From: Hordeum vulgare subsp. vulgare
Lineage: Eukaryota > Streptophyta > Magnoliopsida > Poales > Poaceae
DNA length: 64,000 bases
NCBI RefSeq assembly: GCF_904849725.1
Contig: NC_058522.1
Location: 198,073,986 to 198,137,985, forward strand
Direction of reading: 5' to 3'
Below are positions 44,162 through 57,300 of the stretch, one piece after another; the stretch's first letter is position 1; every line of letters begins with the position of its first letter. The notes below the pieces were generated by a model. It was given only the letters and a program-made list of their open reading frames with translations, was not told the DNA's origin and did not search any database. The position numbers and the translations under genes were made by a program.

Positions 44162-44658
44162 CATGACCATGATAGCGAGTCTAACTAAGTTATTGGGTAA
44201 GGATGGGTTATGTGTTTGAGTTTGTAGAAGCACTAAGCATTTCTGGTGGCTAACTTGCGATAACATGAAGTAATTTGAGTGGTCTACGCTTGACGGTCGT
44301 GAACTAAGAATAATCACTAAATGATCCTGAACACCTACTTACGTTGGTCATAACCTCACCCTATTCTTGATGAGACAAGGAGCTCTGAAGAAAACAATCA
44401 TGGTTACGCACATAACCCCACCATGTTTCGTTCAGAGCTCCTTCTCTGATCGAGAACACGGTGGGGTTACGACTGACGGAAGTAGGTGATCAGGATCAGT
44501 TAGTGATTATTCTTATCTCACGACCGTCAATCGTAGACCACTCAAATTACTTCATGGTATCGTAAGTTAGCCACAATAAATGCTTAGTGATGCTACAAAC
44601 TCAAACACATAACCTGTAATTACCTAATAACTTAGTTAGACTCCCTATCATGGTCATG
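44162..44658. repeat. 227-bp inverted duplication within the element D LTR
   Basis: Arms 44162-44388 and 44432-44658 have equal length and are inverted copies with scattered mismatches, around a 43-base loop. Outer ends read CATGACCATG and CATGGTCATG; inner ends AGCTCTGA and TCAGAGCT. Confidence 0.88.
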
Positions 44659-44666
44659 GGATAGGG

Positions 44667-44677
44667 GAATATATAGG
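44667..44677 (-). promoter_or_regulatory. TATA box of the element D LTR
   Basis: On the minus strand CCTATATATTC sits 9 bases outside the inverted duplication. A start about 30 bases downstream would fall inside the right arm, so LTR transcripts would include most of both arms. Confidence 0.5.
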
Positions 44678-45195
44678 TGGGCTGGGTGTGCCACTACGGC
44701 ATAAACCCTAGGACAGGGGGCTTTCTCCCTATGTTTTCTTTTTACTTTATTTATTATTTTCTGTTTTATTTTTAAAAATGAGTATTTTAGTTTTATAAAA
44801 TATATAACTTGCACCAATATTTATAATGCATTAATAGACATTGCCATATTAAGTTTGTCAGTTATTTCAACGAGTTTCAATTTTTATAATTTAGGAAAGG
44901 CATGTTAAATAATATTTTGGCCTCTCTTTTAATTATATTACTCCATTAAACACTTCACAATAAAATGTTGGGTGAACACCATAATCAGATAAGGAATATT
45001 TGCAACACTTTTGTTTTCATGTTGGTGATTTTCTTTATTTCACTTTTTATTTGCATATTGATTTCCAAGGGAATTTGAAATGAGATATGATTCAAATGTA
45101 ATCATCCAGTGTCTAGGAAATCGAATTAGTTTATCTTGGCCTTCACTGTAGCTAGAGTTACATGGGTTACTGTAGCTGGTAACCAGTGTATCACA

Positions 45196-47980
45196 ACTCT
45201 CCACCACTAAAATAAATTCTCATCCCGAGAATTAGGAGGTAGAAGTAAGGGCGGAGAATTTTGTTATGAAAAACTAACGAATCTTCTTGTACTTGGTTGC
45301 TCTTCTCGAAGAGGTTGATCGCTTTTCGTTGGTGTCTTCACTTATCCGTTTCAGGTAATCCTAATGAAGTAGTCATCCTTCTTTTGGGATTTTCATTTTC
45401 TAAAGAATGCGAAAGAGGGAAAACTCTAGAAGAATGTAACTACATATAGTTGGGCATCTATTTCTCGAGTTGTAACTCAGGAAGTTTGTTGTGGGGAAAC
45501 GCGATGATACAAAAGTTTCAAATGGGTATGCAATAATTTGATACCTAATCAAAAGGTGAAAGGGGTTTAGGGCAACGAAAATTAAATTTTACGCCTCATA
45601 ATATAATAGGTCATCCCTTGGATGGTGGCTCAGGAATTACATATGAAGCCAAGGGCAAAACATACTTTGGGATAAAAAACATACAGGAGAGTTAGGTTTC
45701 GATCCTGTGGAACTATGGGTTATGGGCCCACCATGTCGGTTAAGAGTAGCCAGAGCAGTGACATCTTGCATGGTCATGGTAGCAAGACATGTCACAGGAT
45801 AGCCTACTAGTTATGTTGGTAATAACGTTGGAACTAAGGAAGGGCGATGAATAGAATCATTTTCTTGCTTGTTGAAACGAGGTGGGCCAATATGGAAAGT
45901 TCTCGTCCCTCGATGGTTACCGGAAGGTTATTAACAATAGTAACAGGCTCTTACTGACTAATTTGTACACCAAGGTTTTTACCTAAGAAGGGGATCACCA
46001 CTGCTCGTAGAATTTAGATTACCAAAAATATTAAACAGTCCAATGGAAAGGAAAATGTGTTTTGACACAAGTATTAGAGTATACCTTTCCCAAGGAAAAC
46101 AGAGCATGGTAGACATGATAGGTCATGAAGTACATAACCATTTAGAAAAAACGGCAAGGAGAACATGATGTTTACCCATACAATATTGTTTGGATATTTG
46201 ATCAAGAATATTGTAGCATTGCGCTTCCAATGTTCCTGTTTACATTTGAAGTACCACATTCGTGCTTAGAGGTAGCATCAACATGGTCATCAGGTAAAGG
46301 TCAGACTTTGGGTACATACAGGATCCATTAGGAACAACTTATAAATCAAATCATATAATTTCCTCATGGAAGAATGGCGAATCTTGTTGAACAAGATACT
46401 ATAACAAAAGGTCCTCCGGTCGGGTGTGCTAGATAAGACATCATCGTACCGAGTTACATAAAGGCCGAAATTATAATTATTGGGAAATGTTTCAACCGTC
46501 ATATCTGCCCGAGATTCGGATCTGATTGGTGTCTGGATACCTCAGGCTCAGGATACCTCAGAAGGAAAGGTGGCAACAAAATTGACAAGATGATGATGAT
46601 GCACGATTGTCAGGATATGAACTACGGAAGCAAGTTTTGAATCCTAAGTTGTATTGTAAGACACATGAACATAATGGCAAGACATTCATTCCCACATGGA
46701 ATTCTTACAACAAAATGCAACCAAGCTCTAATTTGGGAACCATCATCGATAATATCAAGGACCTTGTGTAAGTCTGGATTAGCTCTTATGAAGGAACTTC
46801 TTTTCCTTGATCAAATCAGTTAATGGCTTGGGAAACTAAGAAAGTTATACAAAGTGATGATAGCAAATCTTCAAAACATATAACACATCGCACATGCGTG
46901 AATGATTTGGGATGATCTGAGAGGAAGTGAAACAAAACTTTCTCATATTCACGGTGGCAAGAATGCACGTGAACTTTGGGAAAACACTTCTTCTATCATA
47001 CATATCACTTGTAAGTTAGGCACAAGGATAATGCTTTCAAAAGATCCATCATGAAACATGGAGACATCGAGGGTGTGGCCCATGGTCTCAGTACCAATCC
47101 CTCAAGATTCTGATAGGGATGAATTTTCCAAATTATAAGAACAAGCACATAGAATTTGTCAGATCAAATGATATAATGACATATACTTGAGGAAACATCA
47201 AAAATTAAATATTGATCAAAGGTGTACTTGGGAATACGGACTGAGTAGCACGACCAATGCTAAAATGGTAAGTCAGCAACCAACACACTAAAACTGAAAC
47301 TATTGGTCAATAACTTTGAAGCAATAAGGTTTCCATAGGTATAGAATCACCCATGAGAGTTCACTTGTCGGATTCTGGTTAGAAACAACACGGGGATCAA
47401 GAAATGAATGGTGATAGCGAGAAGTGTTAATATATCCAGAATTATTAAGAGGTGCAACAATTCTCATAACATTCTTGACATAAAATACGATAATATTCCA
47501 ATGTAGAACGTAACATAAGGCGGATAGCAAGGAACTCAAGGGACAACACAAAACATGAACAAGTTTGTGTTGTAGCGAAGTCAATAAGGTTGTCGATGAT
47601 AACACAAATCATTGAGGGGCAAGGATGATATTTCTAATTATGAATTCGATCGATATCTTGGAAGAGCTCGTAATGCTGATGATGATCATGACATATTTGT
47701 CGAGAAGTTTCATGAAGATGTAATTATTTAGCAAAGACATCAAGCAAAGCAATGGTGAAGACAAAGGTTGTGGGAACCATAGATAAGATTGCTAGCTTGA
47801 AATCAAAATTTCCTTTCAAGTCAACAAAAATGATGTTGAATACTCGATCTAAGCTTCACACACAGTTGGAAGTGTGTTCAGGGGATGTAGGACTAAATCT
47901 TGTTAATGAATCATTTTGAAGAGGCATGAGGTCGATGAATTCAGTCGGCGTAACTCTCTGTACCCATTTTACATTTCCTG
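45196..47980 (-). pseudogene. Degraded internal region of Gypsy element D
   Basis: The stretch follows the polypurine-like tract and carries long tracts known to me from the 3' internal part of large Triticeae Gypsy elements (for example GTGGAACTATGGGTTATGGGCCCACCATG near 45710 and GTGCTAGATAAGACATCATCG near 46430). All frames are short on both strands, and no RT or integrase motif can be read. It ends near 47980 where the plus-strand element A relative begins. Confidence 0.6.
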
Positions 47981-48375
47981 TTATTTTTATTTTAATGAAA
48001 CAAATGTCATGATTATCCTGTTTTTTGATTTTTCCATGCAATAAAAAGTGCCCCAAAATAAAAATTATTCAAATGACCTAAAATTTTCATACGATTTGTT
48101 TCTGAATATTTGAGAATATCTGGCACTGAAAAGATCACACGGAGTTGTCCCACGTGACCACTAGGCACTAGGACGCACCACCCCCACCACATGCGGCTAG
48201 GTGTCCATTGGGCCCCTCGGGCCCCCCTCACTTATTACTTGAGCTCACTGCCTCTCTTACCTCCAGAAAAAAAAACTGTAGCTCTCTCTCTCTCTTGTTC
48301 TTGCTCTCAAACTCGCGCATTTCAACCTCTTCTCGAAATTCCATTTGTGAAACTGTTTAGGGGGATTGCTCCTTG
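47981..48375 (+). promoter_or_regulatory. LTR-like promoter/leader exon of the A' extra ORF
   Basis: The block has GGGCCCCTCGGGCC and the same order of features as 8633-9000 of element A. A CT-rich stretch (CTCTCTCTCTCTC at about 48283) precedes a leader exon ending TCCTTG at 48375. No coding sequence. Confidence 0.45.
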
Positions 48376-48594
48376 GTATGTAACTCCACCACTCCTATAA
48401 TTAGTTTTCCTTTAGTGGTTTATCTTAGAAGTAATTACCTACTTTAGGTGCTGCTGTAGATGACCTTGCATATTGAATTATTGAATTTCCAAGTAGTTTG
48501 AATGCTTGTTTTAGGCTCTAGGCATCCCTATGGGTAGTTCCTATCATTCTCGTGAAGTTTTGTTAACTTTATTTTGTGACTCATAATTTTTCAG
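48376..48594 (+). other. Predicted leader intron of the A' extra ORF
   Basis: Donor TCCTTG|GTATGT at 48376, acceptor TTTTCAG|AAATTT at 48594, 219 bases, T-rich before the acceptor. The counterpart in element A is 223 bases at 8410-8632. Confidence 0.6.
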
Positions 48595-48613
48595 AAATTT
48601 GTATGTAGGAATA

Positions 48614-49634
48614 ATGAGCTGGTTCAAGAGGAGTTCTTCGAGGAGGAAGTCCTGAGAGGCATCATCTAGTGAGACTCCGATACAATGGTCTTATACTAAG
48701 CCAAGTGAAATCTTGGTGCGAGAAGCCCACACCAAATCATGCCTTTTGCCAAGTGGTAACTTCATGTTGGGTGCAGGCATTGAGGAAGAATTTCAGAAAT
48801 ACATTCATAACACTGAGCTCTCTCCCTTCATCAGAGATAAGTGGTAGCAACTATATCATCTTACCAAACTTTCCCTAAGGTATTTAAATTTTATCCTTGC
48901 GAATTCAGAGTCTCCTTTAACCTCGATGAAAATGTCTTCACCATGTCTCTAGATGATTTCTCTGATGCATGTAAAATTCCGTGTTGGGGTTCGCTAGATG
49001 AACCACCAACATCTGATTATGAGGCATTTTTAACTAGCCTTTTCTTTGGTGAAGATAGGGGAGTAACTCAAGGTAGAATAAATAATATACATTTTCCATC
49101 AATTCGTTACCCATCATTCTTTAATGGAAAATGCATAGTGTGCAAGCAAGATTGTAGTACCTTATGTTCCACAAACTTGAGTCTCCTGCATACCGCATTA
49201 ACTGGAATTAAATGCTATGATCTTGGAATAATCGTAGCACGCAGATTGTAACGCAATTCTGATAGTGGTCATTTTTATGGCGGAAATGATGCCTCCCATT
49301 TAGCTAACAAGTGTGGTGTGTCACCGCGGTCCAGTGAGCCTATTCTTCCTACTTAGTAATGTGATTTTGAGGCCATGAAGCGCCACAAGTTCATAAATTC
49401 CACCACTACTAATTATAACTAAAACTAATGTTTAATAATAAATCTATTGTTCCTCTTATTTTGCATGCACCTTTCCTCTTTGATTATGAGGGGAAAGGAA
49501 GATATTATGTATATGAGAGGGAGGCGCATTAGTACAATGCGGTAGTGGAGGCTGCCCGTCAGGCCGCGGAGGCTGCACCAAGGGCTTCCATGAGCTAGCA
49601 TACTGACTATTACCCAGTTCACTACGGGTGGTGA
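48614..49634 (+). pseudogene. Extra ORF of element A' (frameshifted)
   Basis: Starts ATG at 48614 (MSWFKRSSSRRKS then a stop). The middle is readable from 48841 in another frame (PCEFRVSFNLDENVFTMSL, DDFSDACKIPCWGSL, GVTQGRINNIHFPSIRY, YDLGIIVARRL), and the end reads DIMYMREAH and VVEAARQAAEAA before TGA at 49634. Several stops and shifts mean no protein is made. It is homologous to 3251-3798 plus 7954-8381 of element A. The Ala/Arg-rich tail is a further family trait. Confidence 0.75.
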
Positions 49635-49650
49635 TTACCAAGCTAGGACA

Positions 49651-49680
49651 AAATCCTAAGCTTGGGGGAGTACGTGTTTC
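49651..49680 (+). other. Internal polypurine-tract-like site in element A'
   Basis: Reads CTAAGCTTGGGGGAGTACGTG, identical in its core to 3121-3150 of element A and placed 20 bases after the extra ORF. Confidence 0.6.
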
Positions 49681-51350
49681 CATCGACTTTATATTCTTGC
49701 TCACATATTGTAGTTGTCCATGTTCACACTCTTGCATTGTATAATCCATGTTAAATTTAATTTCTTGCCTTCTTCTTATATGATTTGAAAACTTGCAGAA
49801 AATCCAAAAATATCTCTCACTTCTTTTCAATTTTTCTTTCTAGCATAATTTAGTTGTAGTATTAAAAGAAAACAAAAAAGGTTTATATTTCCGTATTTTA
49901 CTTGTTGGGAGCTTTCCCGTGTAAATTGTTTTTCTCGTTTTAGGTTTCCGTTCTTTCATTTTCTTTCTTGTAGAAAAACTAAAAAATCCAAAAATATTTT
50001 AGTGTGTTTCTCTGAATTGCGTTTCCGTTTATTGAGTTGTAACCATGAGGAATACCATGATGAAAATGTTGAGTGGATCTCATATGCATGGTTATTGATC
50101 TGATAAAGAGCCCATATTAGTTTGTCTTCTCCTTTTGAATAAAATGTTGCAGATTCCATCTTATTCCACGACACTCTTGCACTATTATTATTTTCATATT
50201 GTTCGGTCGTGCAAGTGAAAGGAAATAATGACGATATTTGATGAAGTGATTGCGGCAGAGAGAAGTGGGTATGAACTCAACTTGTTTTTGTTTTTGTAAA
50301 TATGTTTAGACTAGTATCCATGATTTAGCGTATTATGACCAAACAAGTTTGCAATAACAATTAGACATTATAGTTGTGCATGCCAAAGTTAAGTAGCTAG
50401 GAGTGGATAATGATCTATCTTGGATGTCAACATGCATTAAAATGGTTGTGATGTATAATGTTCAAGTGGCTTGACTTGGCGCATGTTGACGCATGTAGTT
50501 GAATCAAAACCAACATAGCCTCCACGATATTTATATTCATGGTGTTTATATACTATTCATCCTAGTATGTAATGATAATTATTCCTAAAGCATGTTCATG
50601 ACTCTCTTCGCTCTCTAGCTGGTTGCTTCCCAACCTATTTGCTAGCCTTCGCCTGTACAAAGCGGGAATACTGCTTGTGCATGAAAATCCTCAAAACAAA
50701 CTTATTCCACATGAGTCTAGGATAGCTACCTATATGTGGTATTATACTGCTGCTCCAAGTAAATTTGCATGTGCCACCTCTAATACTTCAAATGAACTTA
50801 TATTTTGTGTGTGTGGACCTCTCATGAAGTGATAGGGGTGGTCAGTATCTTCCATGCTAACCTGTTTATTCTCATGATGAGTGTTTATTCACTCATCCTT
50901 GCACGAGAGGGGCTGGTAAAAAGGGACACCCAATCGTAAAATCATAAATCACAAATACTTAAACAAAACTCCCCTGGATTATTGTTGTTATGGACGACAC
51001 CCATGGATTCGGCTAGCCATGGAGTGTGTTTGTTGGTGGAGGGGGAGTAAACCTTTACATTTACCACTTGGTAACCGCCGCTAATTTGTTTTGCATGGAA
51101 GATACAGATAACTCTTGTTCGTAACGTTGACAGGAATGGTGTACCTCCCAAAATAATTTATCTCTTATTTTTGCTACGAGCTCTAGGAGCACTGCAAATC
51201 CCTGCTTTCCCGTGTGAACGGACTTTCTATTTATGCTAAAAATTGGGGTGCCCCCTAAGCATGTATATGTAAACTAGAACAAAAGAGTTCAAAAAAGGTT
51301 TTGTTTATCACTTTTAGTTTGTCAACTAATTTTCTTGAGGACAAGCAATG
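49681..51350 (+). other. 3' untranslated region of element A'
   Basis: Counterpart of 1251-3120 in element A; short frames only. Conserved words include CATGCATGTAGTTG-like and GAGGACAAGCAATGG just before the polypurine tract. Confidence 0.65.
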
Positions 51351-51368
51351 GGTTAAACTCGGGGGAGT
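51351..51368 (+). other. Polypurine tract of element A'
   Basis: GGTTAAACTCGGGGGAGT abuts the LTR start TGATATGTCTCC at 51369. Confidence 0.85.
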
Positions 51369-52778
51369 TGATATGTCTCCATCGTATCTACTTTTACTAA
51401 CGGTTTTGTTCTTGTTTTAGACTCTGATTTGCATGATTTCAATTAAACTAACCTGGACTGACGTTGTTTACAGCAGAACTACCATGGTGTTGTTTTTGTG
51501 CAAAAATAAAAGCTCTCGGAATGGAACGAAACATTTTGGAGATTTTTTATGTAATAAAAGAAAAATACTAGAACCAAGACCCACGGAGGGGAGGCCCCAG
51601 ACGCCCGCGAGGCACTAGGTCGCTCCAGCCCCCCTTACGCGGCCTCGTCTCTAGTGGGTCCGACAGGACTCTCCTGACCCTAATTCTGGTGCTATAAAAT
51701 CCTATTTTTAGAGAAAAAGCAAAGAGGAAGTTTCATTGCATTTCATGATTTGGTTACGCCGCCACCTCTTGTTCTCCACTACGAGGCCAAATCTGGAGTC
51801 CGTTTGGGGCTCCCGAGAGGGGAATCTTCGGTGTTCGTCATCACCAACCTTCCTTCATTGCTAATTCCATGATGCTCTCCACCAGGTGTGAGTAATCCCT
51901 TCGTGGGCTTGCTGGTTAGTGAAGATCTTGATGCGATTCATCATGTAATCTAGTTAGTTTTGTTAGGTCTTGGTCCCTAGTATCCACTATGTTCATCATG
52001 TAATCGATGTTGCTATGACTTTGTTATGCTCAATGCTTGTCACTAGGGCCTGAGTGCCATGATTTCAGATCGGAACCATTTATGTTTTCACCATTTTATC
52101 TTTGTTATTGATCCAATGTTGCAAGTTATATCCATCTACTACATGTTATTATCCGCATACCCCAAAGTGCAAATAATTGGGACTCATTCCGTTAATTACC
52201 GTAGTATGAGGAGTTCATGTACTCATTATGTGTTAATGCTTTGTTCTGGTTCTCTATGGAAATGAGGCCTTAATATAACTTAATTTCCTTATGGACTCCG
52301 CTACCACGGGAGGTAGGACAAAAGATGTCGTGCAAGTTCTTTTCAATAAGCATGTATGACTCTTTACGGAATACATGCCTAAATTATATTGATGAACGGG
52401 AGCTAGTTCTTTGTCACCCTTTGTTATGACTAATGTACGACGAATATTATCCAGCAATATCACTGATCCAGTGCCGACGAGTTTTCCACATATTGTGATT
52501 GCTAAGTTACTACTGTTGCTACTGTTGTTACAACTGCTACAAAACTGCTATCACTGTTACCGTTACTGTTGCTACTGTTACGACTACTATCAAACCTATC
52601 ATCCTACTATGCTACTGATCACTGTGCTGCAGATACTAAATCTTCAAGTGGTTGAATTGACAACTCACCTGCTAATACCAGGAAATATTCTTTGCCCCCC
52701 TGTTGTTGAATGTATAAATTTGGGTTGAATACCCTATCCTCGAAAACTATTGCGATCCCATATACTTCTGGGTTATCA
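51369..52778 (+). repeat. 3' LTR of element A' (1,410 bp)
   Basis: Starts TGATATGTCTCCATCG, ends GGGTTATCA. It aligns throughout with the element A LTRs in opposite orientation, including the ACTGTTACTGTTGCTACTG-type repeat at 52500-52600. A TATA box CTATAAAATCC lies at 51692-51702. Confidence 0.85.
51692..51702 (+). promoter_or_regulatory. TATA box of the A' LTR
   Basis: CTATAAAATCC about 320 bases into the LTR. Confidence 0.55.
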
Positions 52779-54200
52779 CATACCATTCTAAGGCTTAAAT
52801 AAAAGCTTCAAAGAACGTCATCTCTTTACTATGGGTAAGTCTCTCAGATTTACCATTCCAAATAACAAGAGAAATGATAAGAGTAAGTCTTCATGGTGGC
52901 CAAGCCATGTCACACCCATATCTTTAACTTGTATAAGGTTTAGCGAATATAGTATTTTAACACTAGGGCAACGACACAAGGATTGCAGAATTTCTCTTGT
53001 CAACAAACTGGGTTCGTATATATCCATTCATTTTGCATGATGAACAAAGGTCCTATCATTTCTTCACAACTCTTTGGTTTTCGTATCATCCTCAAGAACG
53101 TTTGTTGATCTAGTCACAACTTCTTCCAAATCTCTTGCTTCATCAAGGTAGTGCTTGATCATTATTAATTCCTGGGACCTGCGGGTTGTGGTTCCAATTT
53201 AACACATGGAAAACTTCCACTCTTCCTTGGAGTTATTACTGTTACTTATTACACCTCTTCTAAATCCATTGGTGCTTCATTCCATCATATCAGGCTCTTC
53301 TAAAATAACCTTGATGGTTTCCTTCAATGCTTGTTTCTGCTGCTTGACAACTTGTTGCACCTTGGGGTACATATGGCACTAAGCTGGGTAGTGGGTGGTT
53401 CCTTGGCACAAGAAGAAAGTCACCTAACTAGTTGGGCATTCCCCATCTCAGTGATTTTCTTCACAATGAGGGCATCCATCCTTGTGTTCTTCATGGGTGT
53501 GTCCTATTTCTCCATAGATCTTGCATACACAAAGCTTATTCATATCATGGTCATGAGATTTCTTGGTGTTGGTGACCACATGAGATTTGTGAGGAGTCAT
53601 CTTGAATTCTTCCCAAGTGATTTCTCCTTGACTTCCATGAATAGCATCATATATCTTCCACCAAGTTGTAGCACCTTTAGCAAAGTTCTAAAGAGCATAC
53701 TGAACCATCTTCTTTATTCCAACACTGGTATTCCTCATGTGTTTCTCCATGGCCTGAATCCATTGTTATGCGTCCAAGTGTGTCATTGATCTAGAAAATA
53801 GAAGTCCATCTTTATTCATCATCTATTGGGTCCATGGGTTTTGGGATGAGTTAAGAGAGCTAGATAGAGGGAGATGCACACAATCCAAACAATAGTTTGA
53901 GAATAGGTTTTATGTGTGGATATCATAAAATACACACAAACGGCAGCTCACAAATCATCGTATCTAACGTGGGTATAATTCATGGGTTTGGTCTTCTAAA
54001 GGTCACATAAATGGAAGTCTTCTGGGTCTTCAACTTCTTCGGGTGTTTCGAGACTTCAATCATTGTAGTTTGAACTCTGCTAATGTGTGGTGAAATCCAG
54101 AAGTGGGCATGAGTTGTCTGATGTTTTGTCCTTCTCGGAGTTGTTTTAATTGCTCCTCCGCATGGTTGAGGCTGAAAGGGTATTATCTCACTATTGGAGG
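52779..54200 (-). pseudogene. Degraded gag of Gypsy element E
   Basis: Capsid words remain on the minus strand: KGATTWWKIYDAIHG and GEITWEEFKMTPHKSH near 53690-53570. A duplicated zinc-knuckle-like region with spaced Cys/His (LCVCKIYGEIGHTHEEHKDG, CPHCEENH, FFLCQGTTHYPA) follows at about 53530-53370. Stops and frameshifts occur every few dozen codons. The gene lies between a primer site at 54329-54340 and the A' LTR, which cuts it at 52778. It was the nucleocapsid/capsid precursor. Confidence 0.72.
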
Positions 54201-54328
54201 TAAGAGATATTTTATTGACAAAGCTTGGATAAGATGAGAAGTAAAAGATCTTTCGAAAACAAAGTTTTTGAGAAAGCCTTTCATAAGGGCTTCCAGTTTC
54301 TAGGGTCTCATCCTACGGTTAACATGTT

Positions 54329-54340
54329 CTATGATACCAT
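54329..54340 (-). other. Primer binding site, initiator tRNA-Met type (element E)
   Basis: On the minus strand ATGGTATCATAG lies 3 bases inside the LTR; the expected sequence is TGGTATCAGAGC. Confidence 0.7.
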
Positions 54341-54343
54341 CTC

Positions 54344-57300
54344 TGTAGCGACCCGACCCAAAACGAGTCAAGCCTCTTTGTATCTGTGCTATCCCATGAT
54401 CAGCATGCTAGCACACACAGTACATAAATGTATATATCAGAGTGCAATCACATGTAAATAACTTAAAACTGGTATATGCCTCACGTGTCTGAGCGGAAAC
54501 AGTCAAACAGGAGTAGAGTCCCATCAACGCCAATGGCAAGTTGAGTGTATACCGTAACACTATATCGTACTCTTACTCGTCGTAGAAGTATCTCCAACAT
54601 GAGACATTGCAGTCGTGTAGGTAAGTACATTGAATGTACCGGCAAGATCACAACAAGAAGGCAGATTAAAAGTCTATACTATATGCAATAAGGCTTTGTG
54701 GCTCTATGTTTGAGTTTTTTCTTAAAAGATGGTTTTATTTTCAGTTAAATACAACAAAGGTATGTCAGTAGTCTTCACTTTAGAGTTATCTAATCTGACA
54801 TGGTTCCACCAACCGATGTCTCATAGCCCACAAGTATCATAAGTTGCCTAAAATTAGTTTTCAATCCGGTGTTGAGAGTTTAGAGATAGATCCAAGTTCA
54901 GAGGCTCAAATTCTCCGTAACTGGGGAGACGTCTAATTGATTAGGTTTTAACACTCTGTAGAGGTTTGCACATTTTTCCCGCAAGATTTGATACCTCCGT
55001 TTAGGTCCTCGCACTTCAGGGTGTTTGAGAACTAGACTACCAAAACTTGGTCATTCAAAGAGTTTCCCTAACCCCGATTAACAGTTCAGATTAGAGTTAG
55101 CACTAAGATCAATGAAGAGCAAGCCCATAATGACTTCCGATTGCACAAGTAAGCTTGTGGTCGTGAAGTAGCCATCCGTCTCTTTGAGTATGGGTGGAGC
55201 CGTCTGTTGTTACTTCTCTAATAGGGTTAGGTTCACTCCTATGAGGTATTCCAAGGGCACCTATCAATGGTTCACAACACTGGGTACTCCAGCGTCCTAT
55301 CAAGGTTCACACCCACTAGGTACTCGAGGGATCCTATTTCCAAATCCACCTAGTAGGTGTATTGAAGTTTGTCTTGAATCGTGAAGTCTTCATCTCCTCA
55401 AAGTAGCCTTGATCATCATGAATTTTTATTCATCACCTTTAGTTGGTCCTCATCCAAGACACTCACAACAACCATGTAACACTCAACCAAAACCCCGTCT
55501 ACTTAAACGTAGCATTTAAAATAAGTAATGTTCCCCTGGCTTGATGAGAGGGGTGTGGGTTCCTACGTCATGCATTCTACTCAAGTACAAGAATTAATAT
55601 CTCTAGGAGATGGTGAAATGGTGACACTAAGTGCAATAATATCGTAGGTATGAATAGCATGGTCAAAGTGTACTTGCGTGGTAAAGTTGATGAAGATAAT
55701 ATCGCACTAGGATACTTGATAAAACTAGTCGTCACTCGAGAAAAATATATATAATGAAACATATTATTCACATAAGAATATAATTCTAGCAAGCAATACT
55801 ATAAATCAAAATAACAACCAAAAAGTAATAAATAAAACTATAATTAAATCAATGGAAACCAAAACAAATCCAAACAAAACTAAAGAGAAACCAACTCACA
55901 CAAATTCTATCGTAACAATACTAATCTCTAAACACTCAAATAACACAAAACTAACTAATTAAAAAACTATTTAAGGAAAAGCAATTTAATAAACAATTAA
56001 CTAGTAAAAGTAAATACTTTAATAGCTATAATAACTATCTATTATCATCAAAATAACTATAATAGCAACCAAAACACTAAAACCATACTAAATTATTATA
56101 AAAACTAATCAATTTCTAATTAACACGAACAACAATAGAAATAAATTGAAGTGGCACAAAGAATTACTTTTGTGACAATAAAAATATGCGTTTTACTCTA
56201 GTTTAATAACAAAACAACAATACCACAAAAGTATAGCTAAAATAATAATAATTAAATACGAAATGTTATCTATTGTAGTCTAACAGAAGCATAAAACCAC
56301 ATCTACAAATCTACACAAACAATTAACTAAAAATAACTAAAACAATAATTACATGACTAAATCAACTATATAAACAAAACAGTATTGTTATTGATAAAAA
56401 CATAATTTTAATAAAACAAAAAATAAAATAACTCAATGCTACTAGATAAGCCAAACAATATCAAAACAGTGGCAAAACGAATCATTAAAACATATATCAT
56501 AAAATCCAAGATATGGCCAAATTAGTGATTTGAACAAAATTTAACAAATTCAAAATTAAATTACTCAAATTTCAAATCCAAGTGCGCCATCAGAAACTTC
56601 ATAAAAAATTCAAACTAGACCAAAAAGACTCACTCAATTTCGATAAGTAGACTAATAGATATGATTTTCCTAAGATTGCTACTTTTCTAAAAAAATACGA
56701 GATTTTTTGGATCACACCAGAGTTGGTCGCCGTAGTTGGAGAAGATGACGACAAGTTGCTGAGCAACCTCACGGGAGGCCGAGGAAGTGCCAACCGAACC
56801 TAAAACGACGGTATAGAAGCCGCCGGAGCTAACGAACTCCGACGAGCAATTCCTCGCGGAGTACAATGATTAGCAAGGGGTTTTTGGGTCTGGAGATTAA
56901 ATGGATCGAGGTGCTTCTCGGGGCACTTTTGATAGGAGGTGGAGAGGTTAGTTCAAGGAGACCGAGGCCTGAATTATGGAGGCCAGTAATGGTGTTGGTC
57001 GAGGTATTTCTGAAGATTTAACACATGAAATCGAGATTTAATTCCATGAATGGATTTGTCATAATATTCTCCACCAATTTCTTGTAGACACGTGAATGAA
57101 TTGGGGGAAGGTATCGATGGAAGGAGGGAAGAAGGAATAACCATGGAGTTGTGTATGTGTACGTGCACATGAGGTGCAAGAAGACCCGTGGTGGGGTGGG
57201 CCTTCCTCGCGTGGGTTCATGGGCTGCGGATATTAACCTTTTAAAAAACAAAAAGACTAAAATTAAAAGTAAAATAAATAAAAGATTTATATAAACATAT

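Larger units (their letters stand above)
43742..45195 (-). repeat. Gypsy 3' LTR containing an inverted duplication (element D)
   Basis: The plus-strand left end TGCAACGTCCAAGATG matches TGTGACGCCCAAGATG at 59224. The right end GTGTATCACA at 45195 abuts a minus-strand polypurine-like tract (TTTTAGTGGTGGAGAGT). The minus-strand TATA CTATATATTCC lies at 44667-44677. Typical family words follow, such as AATTTGAAATGAGATATGATTC near 45072. The 227-bp inverted duplication at 44162-44658 is absent from the 59224 relative. Minus orientation is inferred from the tract and TATA. Confidence 0.72.
47981..52778 (+). mobile_element. Element A': second copy of the element A family, 5'-truncated, plus strand
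   Basis: In order on the plus strand it holds an LTR-like leader, a leader intron, the extra ORF (dead), an internal PPT-like site, a long 3' UTR, a polypurine tract and a complete 3' LTR. The 5' LTR, gag and protease are missing, and the left junction is near 47980. The order and the sequence match element A on the opposite strand, which makes the two copies a useful comparison pair. No target duplication can be paired because the left end is lost. Confidence 0.82.
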
